NCBI RefSeq assembly: GCF_902806265.1
Contig: NZ_CADCVZ010000002.1
Location: forward strand, 1 to 64,000
From: an uncultured Sphingomonas sp.
GTDB taxonomy: Bacteria; Pseudomonadota; Alphaproteobacteria; Sphingomonadales; Sphingomonadaceae
Length of the DNA stretch: 64,000 bases
Reading direction: 5' to 3'
Part shown: positions 9,881 to 18,067 of the stretch, piece by piece
Position numbering within the stretch: position 1 is the first letter of the stretch
Layout: each line of letters begins with the position of its first letter
Position numbers and translations under genes: made by a program
Notes under the pieces: model-generated
Database searches by the model: none
What the model was told of the DNA's origin: nothing
Seen by the model: the letters and a program-made list of their open reading frames with translations, nothing else

Positions 9881-9998
9881 GTGTCCACCCCGGAACGAGG
9901 TTCTGGCGGAGCACGCAAGATTATTCCAATTTGCGGGGTGGACACCCTCCTTTTGAACAACTTGGCCCCGGTGGAGCGATCCGCCGGGGCCGTTTTTA
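9881..9998 (+). ncRNA. Candidate structured small RNA
   Basis: Predicted from sequence only. Downstream of a good promoter comes a perfect 15-bp inverted repeat, 9877-9891 with 9935-9949 (GAGGGTGTCCACCCC and its complement), enclosing 43 bases. Those can form two small hairpins (GAAC/GTTC near 9893-9903 and CGCAA/TTGCG near 9914-9935). It ends in a strong intrinsic terminator. The transcript would be about 115-120 nt. It is not tmRNA, RNase P or SRP RNA: none of their conserved cores is present. 6S RNA is not excluded but would be short. Confidence 0.55.
9964..9998 (+). terminator. Intrinsic terminator of the candidate small RNA
   Basis: An 11-bp stem (GGCCCCGGTGG with CCGCCGGGGCC, one G-T pair) closes a 6-base loop AGCGAT and is followed by GTTTTTATT. 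It is the clearest rho-independent terminator in the window. It points along the plus strand, where no protein gene precedes it; the Lrp gene upstream is on the other strand. Confidence 0.85.
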
Positions 9999-10057
9999 TT
10001 TGCGCGCTCTTTAACCAAGCCCTTGCCAAGGCTGTCGCCTTCTGATTCTGTGTCTTT

Positions 10058-10375
10058 ATGGGGCGGGCAACACAGAAGAGTTTCGGGCTGATCCGGCGGG
10101 CGGCGCTGCCGGCGCTGGCGCTGGTGATCATCGGCACCTTCGGCGGGCATGCGGTGGCCGGGCCCAATGGGTTGCTGGCGCTCGGTGGATACCATCGCGA
10201 CCTGGAGCAGCGGAAGCGCGAGCTCGCGCGGCTGGAAGTGCAGCGCGACCAGTTGAAGCACCGTTCGGCCCTGCTCGATCCGCGCAAGGCCGATCCCGAC
10301 ATGGCCGACGAGCTGGTCCGCCGCGACCTCGGCTTGATCCGCCCCGACGAGGTAATCGTCCCGCTGGAGGATTGA
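10058..10375 (+). CDS. FtsB/DivIC-like septum formation initiator
   Basis: A 105-residue bitopic protein: basic N-terminus, one membrane span (about residues 14-35), then a periplasmic coiled coil (DLEQRKRELARLEVQRDQLKHR, about 47-70) and the family ending AELVRRDLGLIRPDEVIVPL-like. FtsB joins FtsL and FtsQ in the divisome. In Alphaproteobacteria this gene commonly lies between eno and pdhA, as here. Confidence 0.88.
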   Translation: MGRATQKSFGLIRRAALPALALVIIGTFGGHAVAGPNGLLALGGYHRDLEQRKRELARLEVQRDQLKHRSALLDPRKADPDMADELVRRDLGLIRPDEVIVPLED

Positions 10376-10387
10376 GGCTCGGCACGG

Positions 10388-10417
10388 TTGCCCTGACTCG
10401 GCTAGCGCTCATATAGG
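10388..10417 (+). promoter_or_regulatory. Candidate promoter of pdhA
   Basis: TTGCCC (10388-10393) and TATAGG (10412-10417) are 18 bases apart in the 74-bp gap before pdhA. An AAAGG Shine-Dalgarno-like site follows near 10438. Confidence 0.4.
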
Positions 10418-10449
10418 ACGCGCGCGTAGCTCTATCCGAAAGGCCCACC

Positions 10450-11505
10450 GTGGCGCGTTCCGCCAAGACCCAAGCTGCTCCAGCCGCCGTGCCGCTCACG
10501 CCCAATCGCCAGCGCCCGCAGCAGCCTGAGCGATACCAGGCGAGCAAGGAAGAACTGCTCGAACTGTACAAGCAGATGCTGCTGATCCGCCGTTTCGAGG
10601 AGCGGGCGGGGCAGCTCTACGGGCTGGGGCTGATCGGCGGCTTCTGCCACCTCTACATCGGGCAGGAGGCGGTGGCGGTCGGGCTGCAGTCGGCGATGAC
10701 CGTCGGCAAGGACAGCGTGATCACCGGCTATCGCGACCACGGTCACATGCTGGCCTATGGCATCGACCCCAAGCTGATCATGGCGGAGCTGACGGGGCGG
10801 GCCGCCGGCATCTCCAAGGGCAAGGGTGGCTCGATGCACATGTTTTCGGTCGAGCATGGCTTCTACGGCGGGCACGGCATCGTCGGCGCGCAGGTCAGCC
10901 TGGGCACCGGGCTGGCGTTCAAGCATCAGTATTCGGACGACGGCGGCGTATGCCTCAGCTACTTCGGCGACGGCGCGGCCAACCAAGGGCAGGTCTACGA
11001 GAGCTTCAACATGGCCGAGCTGTGGAAGCTGCCGGTCATCTATGCCATCGAGAACAACCATTATGCCATGGGCACCAGCGTCGAGCGCTCGGCGTCCGAG
11101 CCCGACTTCTACAAGCGCGGCGAGAGCTTCCAGATCCCGGGTATCCAGGTCGACGGGATGGACGTGCTGGCGGTGCGCGGAGCGGCGGCGGTCGCGCTGG
11201 AGTGGACCCGGTCGGGCAAGGGCCCGATTATCCTGGAGCTCAAGACCTATCGTTACCGCGGCCATTCGATGAGCGATCCAGCCAAGTACCGCACGCGTGA
11301 GGAAGTGCAGAACTACCGCGAGAACCAGGACCCGATCGATCGCGCTGGCAAGGAGTTGGCGGCGTTGGGTGTGGCCGAGGATGCGCTCAAGGCGATCGAC
11401 AAGGAGATCAAGGAGATCGTGGTGCAGGCGGCCAAGTTCGCGGAGGAAGCCCCGGAGCCGGAGGCGGCCGAGCTGGCCACCGAAGTGCTGGTGGAGCGCT
11501 ACTGA
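10450..11505 (+). CDS. pdhA: Pyruvate dehydrogenase E1 component, alpha subunit
   Basis: Thiamine-diphosphate-dependent decarboxylation of pyruvate, first step of the pyruvate dehydrogenase complex. The protein has 351 residues. The ThDP motif is clear: GDGAANQGQ (about residue 174) followed after the usual interval by [11 protein letters not shown]. The phosphorylation-loop-like segment [18 protein letters not shown] is present. The GTG start precedes an Ala/Pro-rich N-terminus. The stop overlaps the pdhB ATG by one base. Confidence 0.97.
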   Translation: MARSAKTQAAPAAVPLTPNRQRPQQPERYQASKEELLELYKQMLLIRRFEERAGQLYGLGLIGGFCHLYIGQEAVAVGLQSAMTVGKDSVITGYRDHGHMLAYGIDPKLIMAELTGRAAGISKGKGGSMHMFSVEHGFYGGHGIVGAQVSLGTGLAFKHQYSDDGGVCLSYFGDGAANQGQVYESFNMAELWKLPVIYAIENNHYAMGTSVERSASEPDFYKRGESFQIPGIQVDGMDVLAVRGAAAVALEWTRSGKGPIILELKTYRYRGHSMSDPAKYRTREEVQNYRENQDPIDRAGKELAALGVAEDALKAIDKEIKEIVVQAAKFAEEAPEPEAAELATEVLVERY

Positions 11506-12935
11506 TGGGGGTCGAGCTGAAGATGCCGGCGCTGTCGCCGACCATGGAAGAGGGCACGCTCGCCAAGTGGCTGGTCAAGGAAGGCGATAGCGTCAAGTCG
11601 GGCGACATCCTGGCCGAGATCGAGACCGACAAGGCGACCATGGAATTCGAGGCGGTCGACGAGGGGACCATCTCCCAGATCCTGGTGCCGGAGGGCACGG
11701 ACGGGGTGAAGGTCGGCACTGCGATCGCGGTGATGAACGGGGAAGGGCAAAGTGCCGCGCCAGCACCGGCGTCGGCGGCGCCTTCTGCCGCGGCACCCGA
11801 GAGAGCGGTTCCGCCGACGCCGTCCGACCAGCAGACCCAGGTTACGCACGTCGAGCTGCCGAAACAGCAGCAACAGCCTGCGACCGGAACCCAGCAGCTG
11901 GTTTCCGCCGCTGCTCAGACTCGGACCGACCTGGAGGTACCTGCCGGCACCGCGACCCAGGAGGTCACGGTACGCGAGGCCTTACGCGACGCCATGGCCG
12001 AAGAGATGCGCCGCGACGAGCGGGTGTTTGTGATCGGCGAGGAGGTCGCGCAGTATCAGGGGGCCTACAAGGTTACCCAGGGGCTGCTCGACGAGTTCGG
12101 GCCCAGGCGCGTGGTCGATACGCCAATCACCGAGTACGGCTTCGCCGGGCTGGGCTCGGGCGCGGCGATGGGCGGGCTTCGACCGATCGTCGAGTTCATG
12201 ACCTTCAACTTCGCCATGCAGGCGATCGACCACATCATCAACTCGGCCGCCAAGACGAACTACATGTCGGGCGGGCAGATGCGTTGTCCAATCGTGTTCC
12301 GCGGGCCCAACGGCGCTGCGAGCCGGGTGGCGGCGCAGCATAGCCAGAACTTCGGCCCGTGGTACGCCAGCGTGCCCGGGCTGGTGGTCATCGCGCCATA
12401 TGACGCTGCTGACGCCAAGGGGCTGCTCAAGGCCGCGATCCGGTCCGAGGACCCAATCGTGTTCCTAGAGAACGAGCTGCTCTACGGGCAGCAGTTCGAC
12501 GTGCCGCAGGTGGACGATTGGGTGCTGCCGATCGGCAAGGCTCGGGTAATGCGCGAGGGGCGCGACGTCACCATCGTCAGCTACTCGATCGGCGTCGGCG
12601 TGGCGCTGGAGGCCGCCGACACGCTGGCGGGCGAGGGGATCACGGCGGAGGTGATCGACTTACGCACACTGCGCCCGCTCGACCGGCAGGCGGTGCTGAC
12701 CTCGCTGGCCAAGACCAACCGAATGGTGGTGGTCGAGGAAGGCTGGCCGACCTGCTCTATCTCGTCGGAGATCATGGCGATCTGCATGGAGGAAGGCTTC
12801 GACGACCTCGATGCGCCGGTCATGCGGGTGACGGATGCGGACGTCCCGCTGCCCTATGCCGCCAATCTGGAGAAACTGGCACTGATCAAGGCCGAGGATG
12901 TAGTGAAGGCGGCCAAGGCAGTCTGCTATCGCTAA
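11505..12935 (+). CDS. pdhB: Pyruvate dehydrogenase E1 beta subunit with N-terminal lipoyl domain
   Basis: 476 residues in two parts. Residues 1-77 are a biotinyl/lipoyl domain with the lipoylation site Lys43 in IETDKATM. An Ala/Pro/Gln-rich linker (about 80-145) leads into the transketolase-like E1-beta body (from [27 protein letters not shown]) and its C-terminal domain ([13 protein letters not shown]). A lipoyl domain fused to E1 beta is known from Zymomonas and rhizobia, so this is a lineage trait, not an anomaly. The E2 and E3 genes are not adjacent. LipA, which makes the cofactor, is at 46.4 kb. Confidence 0.97.
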   Translation: MGVELKMPALSPTMEEGTLAKWLVKEGDSVKSGDILAEIETDKATMEFEAVDEGTISQILVPEGTDGVKVGTAIAVMNGEGQSAAPAPASAAPSAAAPERAVPPTPSDQQTQVTHVELPKQQQQPATGTQQLVSAAAQTRTDLEVPAGTATQEVTVREALRDAMAEEMRRDERVFVIGEEVAQYQGAYKVTQGLLDEFGPRRVVDTPITEYGFAGLGSGAAMGGLRPIVEFMTFNFAMQAIDHIINSAAKTNYMSGGQMRCPIVFRGPNGAASRVAAQHSQNFGPWYASVPGLVVIAPYDAADAKGLLKAAIRSEDPIVFLENELLYGQQFDVPQVDDWVLPIGKARVMREGRDVTIVSYSIGVGVALEAADTLAGEGITAEVIDLRTLRPLDRQAVLTSLAKTNRMVVVEEGWPTCSISSEIMAICMEEGFDDLDAPVMRVTDADVPLPYAANLEKLALIKAEDVVKAAKAVCYR

Positions 12936-12978
12936 AGCGCCGAAGCGCGACCGCGACCTTGTCCGGCTGCATTGGCCG

Positions 12979-13551
12979 GTGGAGCTGCGGCCCGCGTTCG
13001 ATGCGCTGCTCGGGGTCGATGACGCCATGGCGGAGGCGGCGCTCACCGCGAGCCAGCCGGCGCTCGGCGCGATCAAGCTGGCGTGGTGGCGGGAGGCATT
13101 TGAGAAGCTCGACGCTGCGCCAGCGCCGCCCGAACCGCGGCTGCAGGCGGCTGCGTCCGAGCTGCTGCCTCGTGGCCTCCATGGGCGCCGCCTCGCCGAG
13201 CTCGAGGACGGCTGGCTAAGCTTGATCGACGACACCGAGGATCTGGCGAGGGTCGAGGAACACGGCCGCGCCATGTTCACCTTGGCCGGCGATCTGCTGG
13301 GGCGGCCGGACCCGGTGCTCGCGCGTGCCGGGGCGACCTGGGCGCTGGCCGACGTAGCGCGACGAACAGGCGAGCCGCGGTATCTCCAAGCGCCAATGCA
13401 GCCCGGCCACGTGCCGAGACCGCTGCGCCCCCTTACCATGCTGGCCGCCCTTGCCGGCCGTGACGGGCGCCGCGGATGGCCGCCGGAGCCCGAGGCGACG
13501 CCGCAGCGTGCCTTGGCGATCCTGCGGCATCGGCTGACCGGAAAGCTGTAA
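12979..13551 (+). CDS. Phytoene/squalene synthase-like protein, start uncertain
   Basis: A 190-residue protein from the first usable start (GTG at 12979). It resembles the short trans-isoprenyl-diphosphate-synthase-like proteins of sphingomonads (NDUFAF6/HpnC-like), with LGAIKLAWWREAFEKLD near the N-terminus. The Asp-rich substrate motifs of true phytoene synthases are not evident, so an enzyme role is doubtful. The same frame stays open upstream to 12907 and encodes a matching family-like lead-in ([22 protein letters not shown]) but contains no ATG, GTG or TTG. Confidence 0.6.
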   Translation: MELRPAFDALLGVDDAMAEAALTASQPALGAIKLAWWREAFEKLDAAPAPPEPRLQAAASELLPRGLHGRRLAELEDGWLSLIDDTEDLARVEEHGRAMFTLAGDLLGRPDPVLARAGATWALADVARRTGEPRYLQAPMQPGHVPRPLRPLTMLAALAGRDGRRGWPPEPEATPQRALAILRHRLTGKL

Positions 13552-13611
13552 GGCAGCACCCTTCGTTAAGGCTTTGGAGCCATCACGCGCTTCGCCGGAT
13601 CTCACGACGTT

Positions 13612-14079
13612 TTGGAGAGCTCCCATGAGGCGTTTTTCGCCGGGGTTGCGGCGCGCTTCCTGATGATGACCGGAGCGTTCCTTCTATGGCAGGGCAAGGC
13701 GCAGGAGGCGCCGCTGCCGGACGCGCCAGCGATGGCAGCCGAGGAAGCTGGCGGCGCCTTGCTTCAAGCACCCCCGAGCGCGCGCCGGCGCGCGCCGGAA
13801 GCCAGCCCCAAGTCGCGCGAAGAAAAGCGCTTCGCCCGAGCCGACAAGGACGACGATGGCCGGATCACCCGCGACGAGCTGTTCGAACCGCGCAAGAAGG
13901 CCTTCGCCAAGCTCGACAAGAACGGCAACGGAGCGCTGAGCTTCGAGGAATGGGCAGCGCGCACGGTGGACAAGTTCGCGGGTGCCGACAAGGACCGCTC
14001 AGGCTGGCTTACCGGGCCGGAGTTCGCGACCACGGCACCCAAGCCCGCCAAGCGGAGAGCCAGCTGCGCCTGCGGTTAG
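13612..14079 (+). CDS. EF-hand protein, apparent 5' frameshift
   Basis: Three EF-hand calcium loops are visible: DKDDDGRITRDE, DKNGNGALSFEE and DKDRSGWLTGPE, with a hydrophobic N-terminal segment (GAFLLWQG), a Pro/Ala-rich linker, and a CACG ending. It is probably periplasmic or membrane-anchored. The frame's only upstream start is a TTG at 13612 with no ribosome binding site. An ATG at 13625 with a GGAGAG site lies in another frame and would join this frame if the T5 run at 13633-13637 had one more T, giving a normal MRRFFAGVAARFL signal-like start. Either a sequence error or a real frameshift. Confidence 0.65.
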   Translation: MESSHEAFFAGVAARFLMMTGAFLLWQGKAQEAPLPDAPAMAAEEAGGALLQAPPSARRRAPEASPKSREEKRFARADKDDDGRITRDELFEPRKKAFAKLDKNGNGALSFEEWAARTVDKFAGADKDRSGWLTGPEFATTAPKPAKRRASCACG

Positions 14080-14137
14080 CGGCTTCGATCGGCCTAGAGC
14101 CTTGTGTGCGGCGGCATGATGTAGCAAATGCCGGCCG

Positions 14138-14548
14138 ATGGAGCTGAAATCGCTCACTTATACCAGCTGGGCGCGACCCGGCATCAGCGACGCGGACATC
14201 GAGGCGATCCTTCGTTCGGCCCGTACCAACAATCCGCTCGACGGGCTCACCGGGGTGCTGATCTTTAATGGGGGCGCCTTTGTGCAGATTCTGGAAGGCA
14301 GTGAGCAGGCGGTGAACGAGATCGTCGGCCGCCTTTGCACCGACAAGCGTCATTCCAATCTCTTCATTCGCGAAGAGCGGCTGATCGAGGAGCGGGCATT
14401 TCCCGATTGGTCCATGGCTTATCTGCGGCTCGAGGACGACGAGTTCCTCGGGGAGGACAAGGTGCAGCGTGCGCTGGCCCGCAGCATGCCCGAGTCCACG
14501 CGCAACATCATCAAGGCACTGACACAGTCGATGCCCGTGGCGCGCTGA
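14138..14548 (+). CDS. BLUF-domain blue-light sensor (stand-alone)
   Basis: 136 residues, almost entirely one BLUF domain that binds FAD. Key positions are present: Tyr8 (LTYTS), Asn31/Asn32 (RTNNPLDGLTG), Gln50 (FVQILEG), His72 (DKRH), Trp91 and Met93 (FPDWSMAY). A short C-terminal helical tail follows, with no fused EAL or other output domain. Light-driven flavin/hydrogen-bond rearrangement would signal through a partner protein. The neighbours do not identify the partner. It converges on trmFO with abutting stops. Confidence 0.92.
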   Translation: MELKSLTYTSWARPGISDADIEAILRSARTNNPLDGLTGVLIFNGGAFVQILEGSEQAVNEIVGRLCTDKRHSNLFIREERLIEERAFPDWSMAYLRLEDDEFLGEDKVQRALARSMPESTRNIIKALTQSMPVAR

Positions 14549-15877
14549 TCAGGCGGGCTCCAGCATGGCACTTTCCAGCCAGGGGTCGAAGGCGCCGCGG
14601 GCCCGGTCGGTGTACAGCTTCTTGCGGTCGGCCTTGCGGGTGCGTCCCGGGATGGGCGGCATCAGGCCGAAGTTGACGTTCATCGGCTGGTAGGTCTCGG
14701 CTTCCGCGCCGCCCGTGATGTGTCCCAGCAGCGCGCCCATCGCGGTCTCGGCCGGTGGCGGCGGCACCGTGCGGCCGGCCAGCTCGGCAGCGGCGAACCG
14801 GCCGGCCAGCAACCCGATCGCGGCGCTCTCCACATAGCCCTCGCAGCCAGTGATCTGCCCGGCGAAGCGGATGTTGGGCCTGCTTCTGAGGCGCAGTTCG
14901 CGGTCCAGCAGTTCGGGCGAGCGGATGAAGCTGTTGCGGTGGATGCCGCCGAGCCGCGCAAACTCGGCCTTCTCCAGGCCGGGGATGGTGCGGAAAATGC
15001 GGACCTGCTCGGCATGCTTCAGCTTGGTCTGGAAGCCGACCATGTTCCACAGCGTACCGAGCGCATTGTCCTGGCGGAGCTGCACCACCGCATGGGGCCA
15101 GCGGCCGGTACGCGGATCGTCCAGGCCGACGCCCTTCATCGGGCCGTAGCGCAGCGTCTCGATCCCGCGCTCGGCCATCACCTCGATCGGCATGCAGCCC
15201 TCGAAGTAAGGGGTGTCGCGCTCCCAATCCTTGAAGGCGGTCTTCTCGCCGGCGTTGAGGGCGGCGACGAAGGCTTCGTACTGCTCCCGGTTCATTGGGC
15301 AATTGATGTAGTCCTTGCCGCCCTTATCCCAGCGCGCCGCCATCCAGCACACGCTCATGTCGATGCTGTCGCGGTGGACAATAGGGGCGATCGCGTCGAA
15401 GAAGGCGAGGGCATCACTGCCGGTCTCCGCGGCGATCGCCTCGGCGAGGCCGGAGCCGGTCAGCGGGCCGGTGGCGATGATCGCCGGGTGCTCGGGGAGG
15501 CTGTCCACCCGCTCGCGCACCACAGTGATGTTGCGGTGCTTTTCGACCGCGTGGGTCACTTCCGAAGCGAAGCCGTCGCGGTCGACCGCCAGCGCCGATC
15601 CGGCAGGCACCCGGTGCGCATCCGCCGCCCGCATGACCAACGAGCCCAGGCGTCGCATCTCCTGGTGCAGCAAGCCCACCGCATTGTTGTCGGCATCGTC
15701 CGAGCGGAAGCTGTTGGAGCAGACCATCTCGGCCAAGCGGTCGGTGTCATGCGCGGGCGTGGTGTCGCCCCCGCCGCGCATCTCCGACAGGCGCACCCGC
15801 CACCCCGCCTCGGCGAGCTGCCACGCCGCTTCCGAGCCGGCGAGCCCGCCGCCCACGATCTGGATGTCGTGCGTCAT
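14549..15877 (-). CDS. trmFO: Methylene-THF:tRNA (uracil-54-C5) methyltransferase, FADH2-oxidizing
   Basis: Folate/FAD-dependent enzyme that methylates U54 to ribothymidine in the tRNA T-loop. 442 residues. The N-terminal FAD-binding motif [17 protein letters not shown] (residues 9-25) and TrmFO-type segments ([67 protein letters not shown]) identify it over the related GidA. Its start overlaps the stop of the upstream sugar-transferase gene as ATGA. Confidence 0.97.
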   Translation of the reverse strand: MTHDIQIVGGGLAGSEAAWQLAEAGWRVRLSEMRGGGDTTPAHDTDRLAEMVCSNSFRSDDADNNAVGLLHQEMRRLGSLVMRAADAHRVPAGSALAVDRDGFASEVTHAVEKHRNITVVRERVDSLPEHPAIIATGPLTGSGLAEAIAAETGSDALAFFDAIAPIVHRDSIDMSVCWMAARWDKGGKDYINCPMNREQYEAFVAALNAGEKTAFKDWERDTPYFEGCMPIEVMAERGIETLRYGPMKGVGLDDPRTGRWPHAVVQLRQDNALGTLWNMVGFQTKLKHAEQVRIFRTIPGLEKAEFARLGGIHRNSFIRSPELLDRELRLRSRPNIRFAGQITGCEGYVESAAIGLLAGRFAAAELAGRTVPPPPAETAMGALLGHITGGAEAETYQPMNVNFGLMPPIPGRTRKADRKKLYTDRARGAFDPWLESAMLEPA

Positions 15878-17160
15878 CGTGCGCCGAACCCGTTCAACAT
15901 GGTCCGGGCGGTCTTAAAAAGGATCAGCACGTCGAGCCAGGGACTGAAATATTTGATGTAGTAGAAGTCATATTGAAGCTTGCGGTGCACCTCGCCGACC
16001 TCGGCGACATGGCCTTGGTTGGTCTGCGCCCAGCCGGAGATGCCGGGCTTCACCACATGGCGGTAGCGATAAAAGGGCAGTTCGCCCACATACCAGTGGG
16101 ACAATACCTCGGCCTCAGGTCGCGGGCCAATCCAGCTCATCTCCGCGCGGAGAATGTTGAAGATCTGGGGCAGCTCGTCGATACGCGTCCGGCGGAGCAG
16201 TGCGCCGACGCGCGTGACCCGCGGGTCGAGCTCCCCTGTCATGGCGGCCGCCCGGGCGTCGGCGGGATGGCCGCTGCCCGCACGCATGGTGCGGAACTTG
16301 AAAACGGTGAACTGGTGGCCGCGGTGCCCGATACGGACCTGCCGAAAGAAGATCGGCCGGCCATCGTCGATCAGGGTGGCGAGAGCCGCCACGGCCATCA
16401 CCGGCGCGAGCACCGGCAGCAAAGCCAAAGCGACGAGCCAGTCAATCAGCGTTTTCAGGTGAAAATAACCGCGCGCCGGGACCAGGGATCCGAAGCTGTT
16501 CTCCGACAGGTGGGCGATCTCCACTCGTCCCGTCAGCGACTCGCGCAGCGGTTTGACCTGGTAGACGATGGTTCCGGCAAGCGCGGCATCGGCCAGGAAG
16601 CGCTCCCATTCGGCGGGCAGGTCGGCCGTGAAGTCGGCCACCAGGGCGTCGCAACGGCTCAACGATGTGAGCTGCGGACCGGGCAGGGCAATCCAGAGCA
16701 CGGTCTCGATTTCCGCCAGCCGCTCCACCCCGCCGAACGGAACAACGCCGATCCGCAACCGGCTGCGACGCTGCACCAGGAAGTACAGGAGGTAGAACCA
16801 GAGAACGTGGACGAAGAAGCCCAGCAGAAAGCCGAGACGGTCATAAGGCAGGCGGGCGAAGAAGAAGAAGGCCAGGACCAGGCCGTGAGCGGCGGCCGCG
16901 GTGGGCAGGATGACGTAGCTGGAGCGGATGCCCGGGTAGGGCTCGATCGACAGCCGCATCCAGAAGGCGATGGCGACCGCCACCACATTGGCCAGGAACG
17001 CGTTCCAGGTTGCGGGCTCGAGCAGGGTATGCGGCACGAGGAAGGCGCGGGTGAGAACGGGCACGCTTCCGGCGAGCAGCATCGCGCCAAGCAGCTGGGC
17101 GCGGCGGCGGATCAGCCACGCACGCCGGCCGCGGCTTCGAACCGGGTTGAGCTGCAACAT
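15874..17160 (-). CDS. Polyprenyl-phosphate glycosylphosphotransferase (exopolysaccharide initiation)
   Basis: 428 residues. The N-terminal half has several membrane spans and a CoA-binding-like region. The C-terminal half (from about residue 232, [15 protein letters not shown]) is a bacterial sugar transferase domain (PF02397) with the conserved [35 protein letters not shown] and WIGPRPE segments. Such enzymes attach the first sugar-1-phosphate to undecaprenyl phosphate. No other polysaccharide genes are adjacent, so the product is unknown. The 4-bp overlap with trmFO suggests coupling. Confidence 0.9.
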   Translation of the reverse strand: MLQLNPVRSRGRRAWLIRRRAQLLGAMLLAGSVPVLTRAFLVPHTLLEPATWNAFLANVVAVAIAFWMRLSIEPYPGIRSSYVILPTAAAAHGLVLAFFFFARLPYDRLGFLLGFFVHVLWFYLLYFLVQRRSRLRIGVVPFGGVERLAEIETVLWIALPGPQLTSLSRCDALVADFTADLPAEWERFLADAALAGTIVYQVKPLRESLTGRVEIAHLSENSFGSLVPARGYFHLKTLIDWLVALALLPVLAPVMAVAALATLIDDGRPIFFRQVRIGHRGHQFTVFKFRTMRAGSGHPADARAAAMTGELDPRVTRVGALLRRTRIDELPQIFNILRAEMSWIGPRPEAEVLSHWYVGELPFYRYRHVVKPGISGWAQTNQGHVAEVGEVHRKLQYDFYYIKYFSPWLDVLILFKTARTMLNGFGAR

Positions 17161-17324
17161 AATTGCTCGCTTCTAGTGAGGCGCCCACACCCGGCAAGTA
17201 TTTTGGCGTTGCAGCGACCCGGCCTTGGGCCGGCGCCTGCAACCGCTTGTTCCCCGAGCCGTTTAGCTGCAATAATGGCGGTTCGAACCAACGGGGCATG
17301 GGCTCCAGCAGCGGGAGTTCGAAG

Positions 17325-17711
17325 ATGATTGCAGCGCGCATGGCCTTGTGTGTTGGACTTCTGGCGTGCGGCACCGCCGCCGGAGCCCAGAGCTGGACCC
17401 CCGGGTCAGAGATCGCCGGGCAGACGGTGCAGGTCGACACCAACGGGGTGGTGAACAACATCACCTTCAACCCGGACGGGTCGGCGATCATCACCACGCC
17501 GTCCGGACGTGCGGTGCCCGCCAGCTGGACGGCAAGCGGCAGCCAGCTCTGCCTCACCGCCGGGGGCCCGGCCGAGTGCTTCCCCTACGCCCAGGCCTTT
17601 CAGGCCGGCCAGCCGGTCACGCTGACCAGCAGTTGCAACGCGACTTCCCGTTGGCTGGCCACCAACACCAACCAACCGGCCACGCAGCGGCCGGCCGGCG
17701 AGCGCGGCTAA
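17325..17711 (+). CDS. Small secreted hypothetical protein
   Basis: 128 residues with a signal peptide (MIAARMALCVGLLACGTAAGAQ, cleavage likely after AGA). The mature part is Thr/Asn-rich with two cysteines around a short beta-rich region (SQLCLTAGGPAECFPYA) and a later Cys (SSCNAT). The ATG at 17325 is preceded by GGGAG at good spacing. I do not recognise a family with certainty; it is predicted periplasmic or outer-membrane associated. It converges on a small acidic gene with a 4-bp stop overlap. Confidence 0.65.
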   Translation: MIAARMALCVGLLACGTAAGAQSWTPGSEIAGQTVQVDTNGVVNNITFNPDGSAIITTPSGRAVPASWTASGSQLCLTAGGPAECFPYAQAFQAGQPVTLTSSCNATSRWLATNTNQPATQRPAGERG

Positions 17712-17920
17712 GCCGGTTCGGAGCCTCCGTCGGCGCTGCCCGAGCGGATCGGGGCGCCGAGCTTGCGCGCGATCCGGGCGACTTCCTCGTCGCTTGGCGG
17801 CTGGGGCAACTCCTGCCCGGGCGTGACCGCTTCGTCCGGGATGCCTGGTCCGGTCCCCGCGATCGTTTCGTTCACCGCCGCTTCGTTCGGGCCGGTGCTG
17901 ATCTTCTCACGATCTTCCAT
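17708..17920 (-). CDS. Small acidic hypothetical protein
   Basis: 70 residues, acidic, Pro/Glu/Gly-rich, no hydrophobic segment, with one predicted helix (DEEVARIARKLGAPI). The TAG stop overlaps the convergent secreted-protein stop. The ORF has a plausible AGGACGCACC lead-in but no strong ribosome binding site. No family recognised; it could be an unstructured cytoplasmic stress protein. Confidence 0.5.
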   Translation of the reverse strand: MEDREKISTGPNEAAVNETIAGTGPGIPDEAVTPGQELPQPPSDEEVARIARKLGAPIRSGSADGGSEPA

Positions 17921-17990
17921 GGTGCGTCCTCCAGCTTCGAAGCGGATAAAGCCGGCACGCGCAAAGGCGTTCCCACCGGTCGACCAGTTG

Positions 17991-18019
17991 ATTGATTAGC
18001 GCGGGCGGTCGCACCATAT
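17991..18019 (+). promoter_or_regulatory. Candidate heat-shock (sigma-32) promoter of lon
   Basis: ATTGATT (17991-17997), 14 bases, then CACCATAT (18012-18019) compare with the sigma-32 consensus CTTGAAA-N13/14-CCCCATNT (TTGA core kept, 7 of 8 in the second element with N free). Transcription would begin about 40 bases before lon, a classic heat-shock gene. Confidence 0.45.
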
Positions 18020-18067
18020 GCGCCGTGGATTGCAGCTTGTTCCCGGCGCTGCGCAAGGAGCCGTTTG

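Noticed and set aside
9877-9949. 15-bp perfect inverted repeat as insertion-sequence ends
   Set aside because: Only 43 bases lie between the arms, there is no transposase and no target duplication. Promoter and terminator context fits an RNA gene better.
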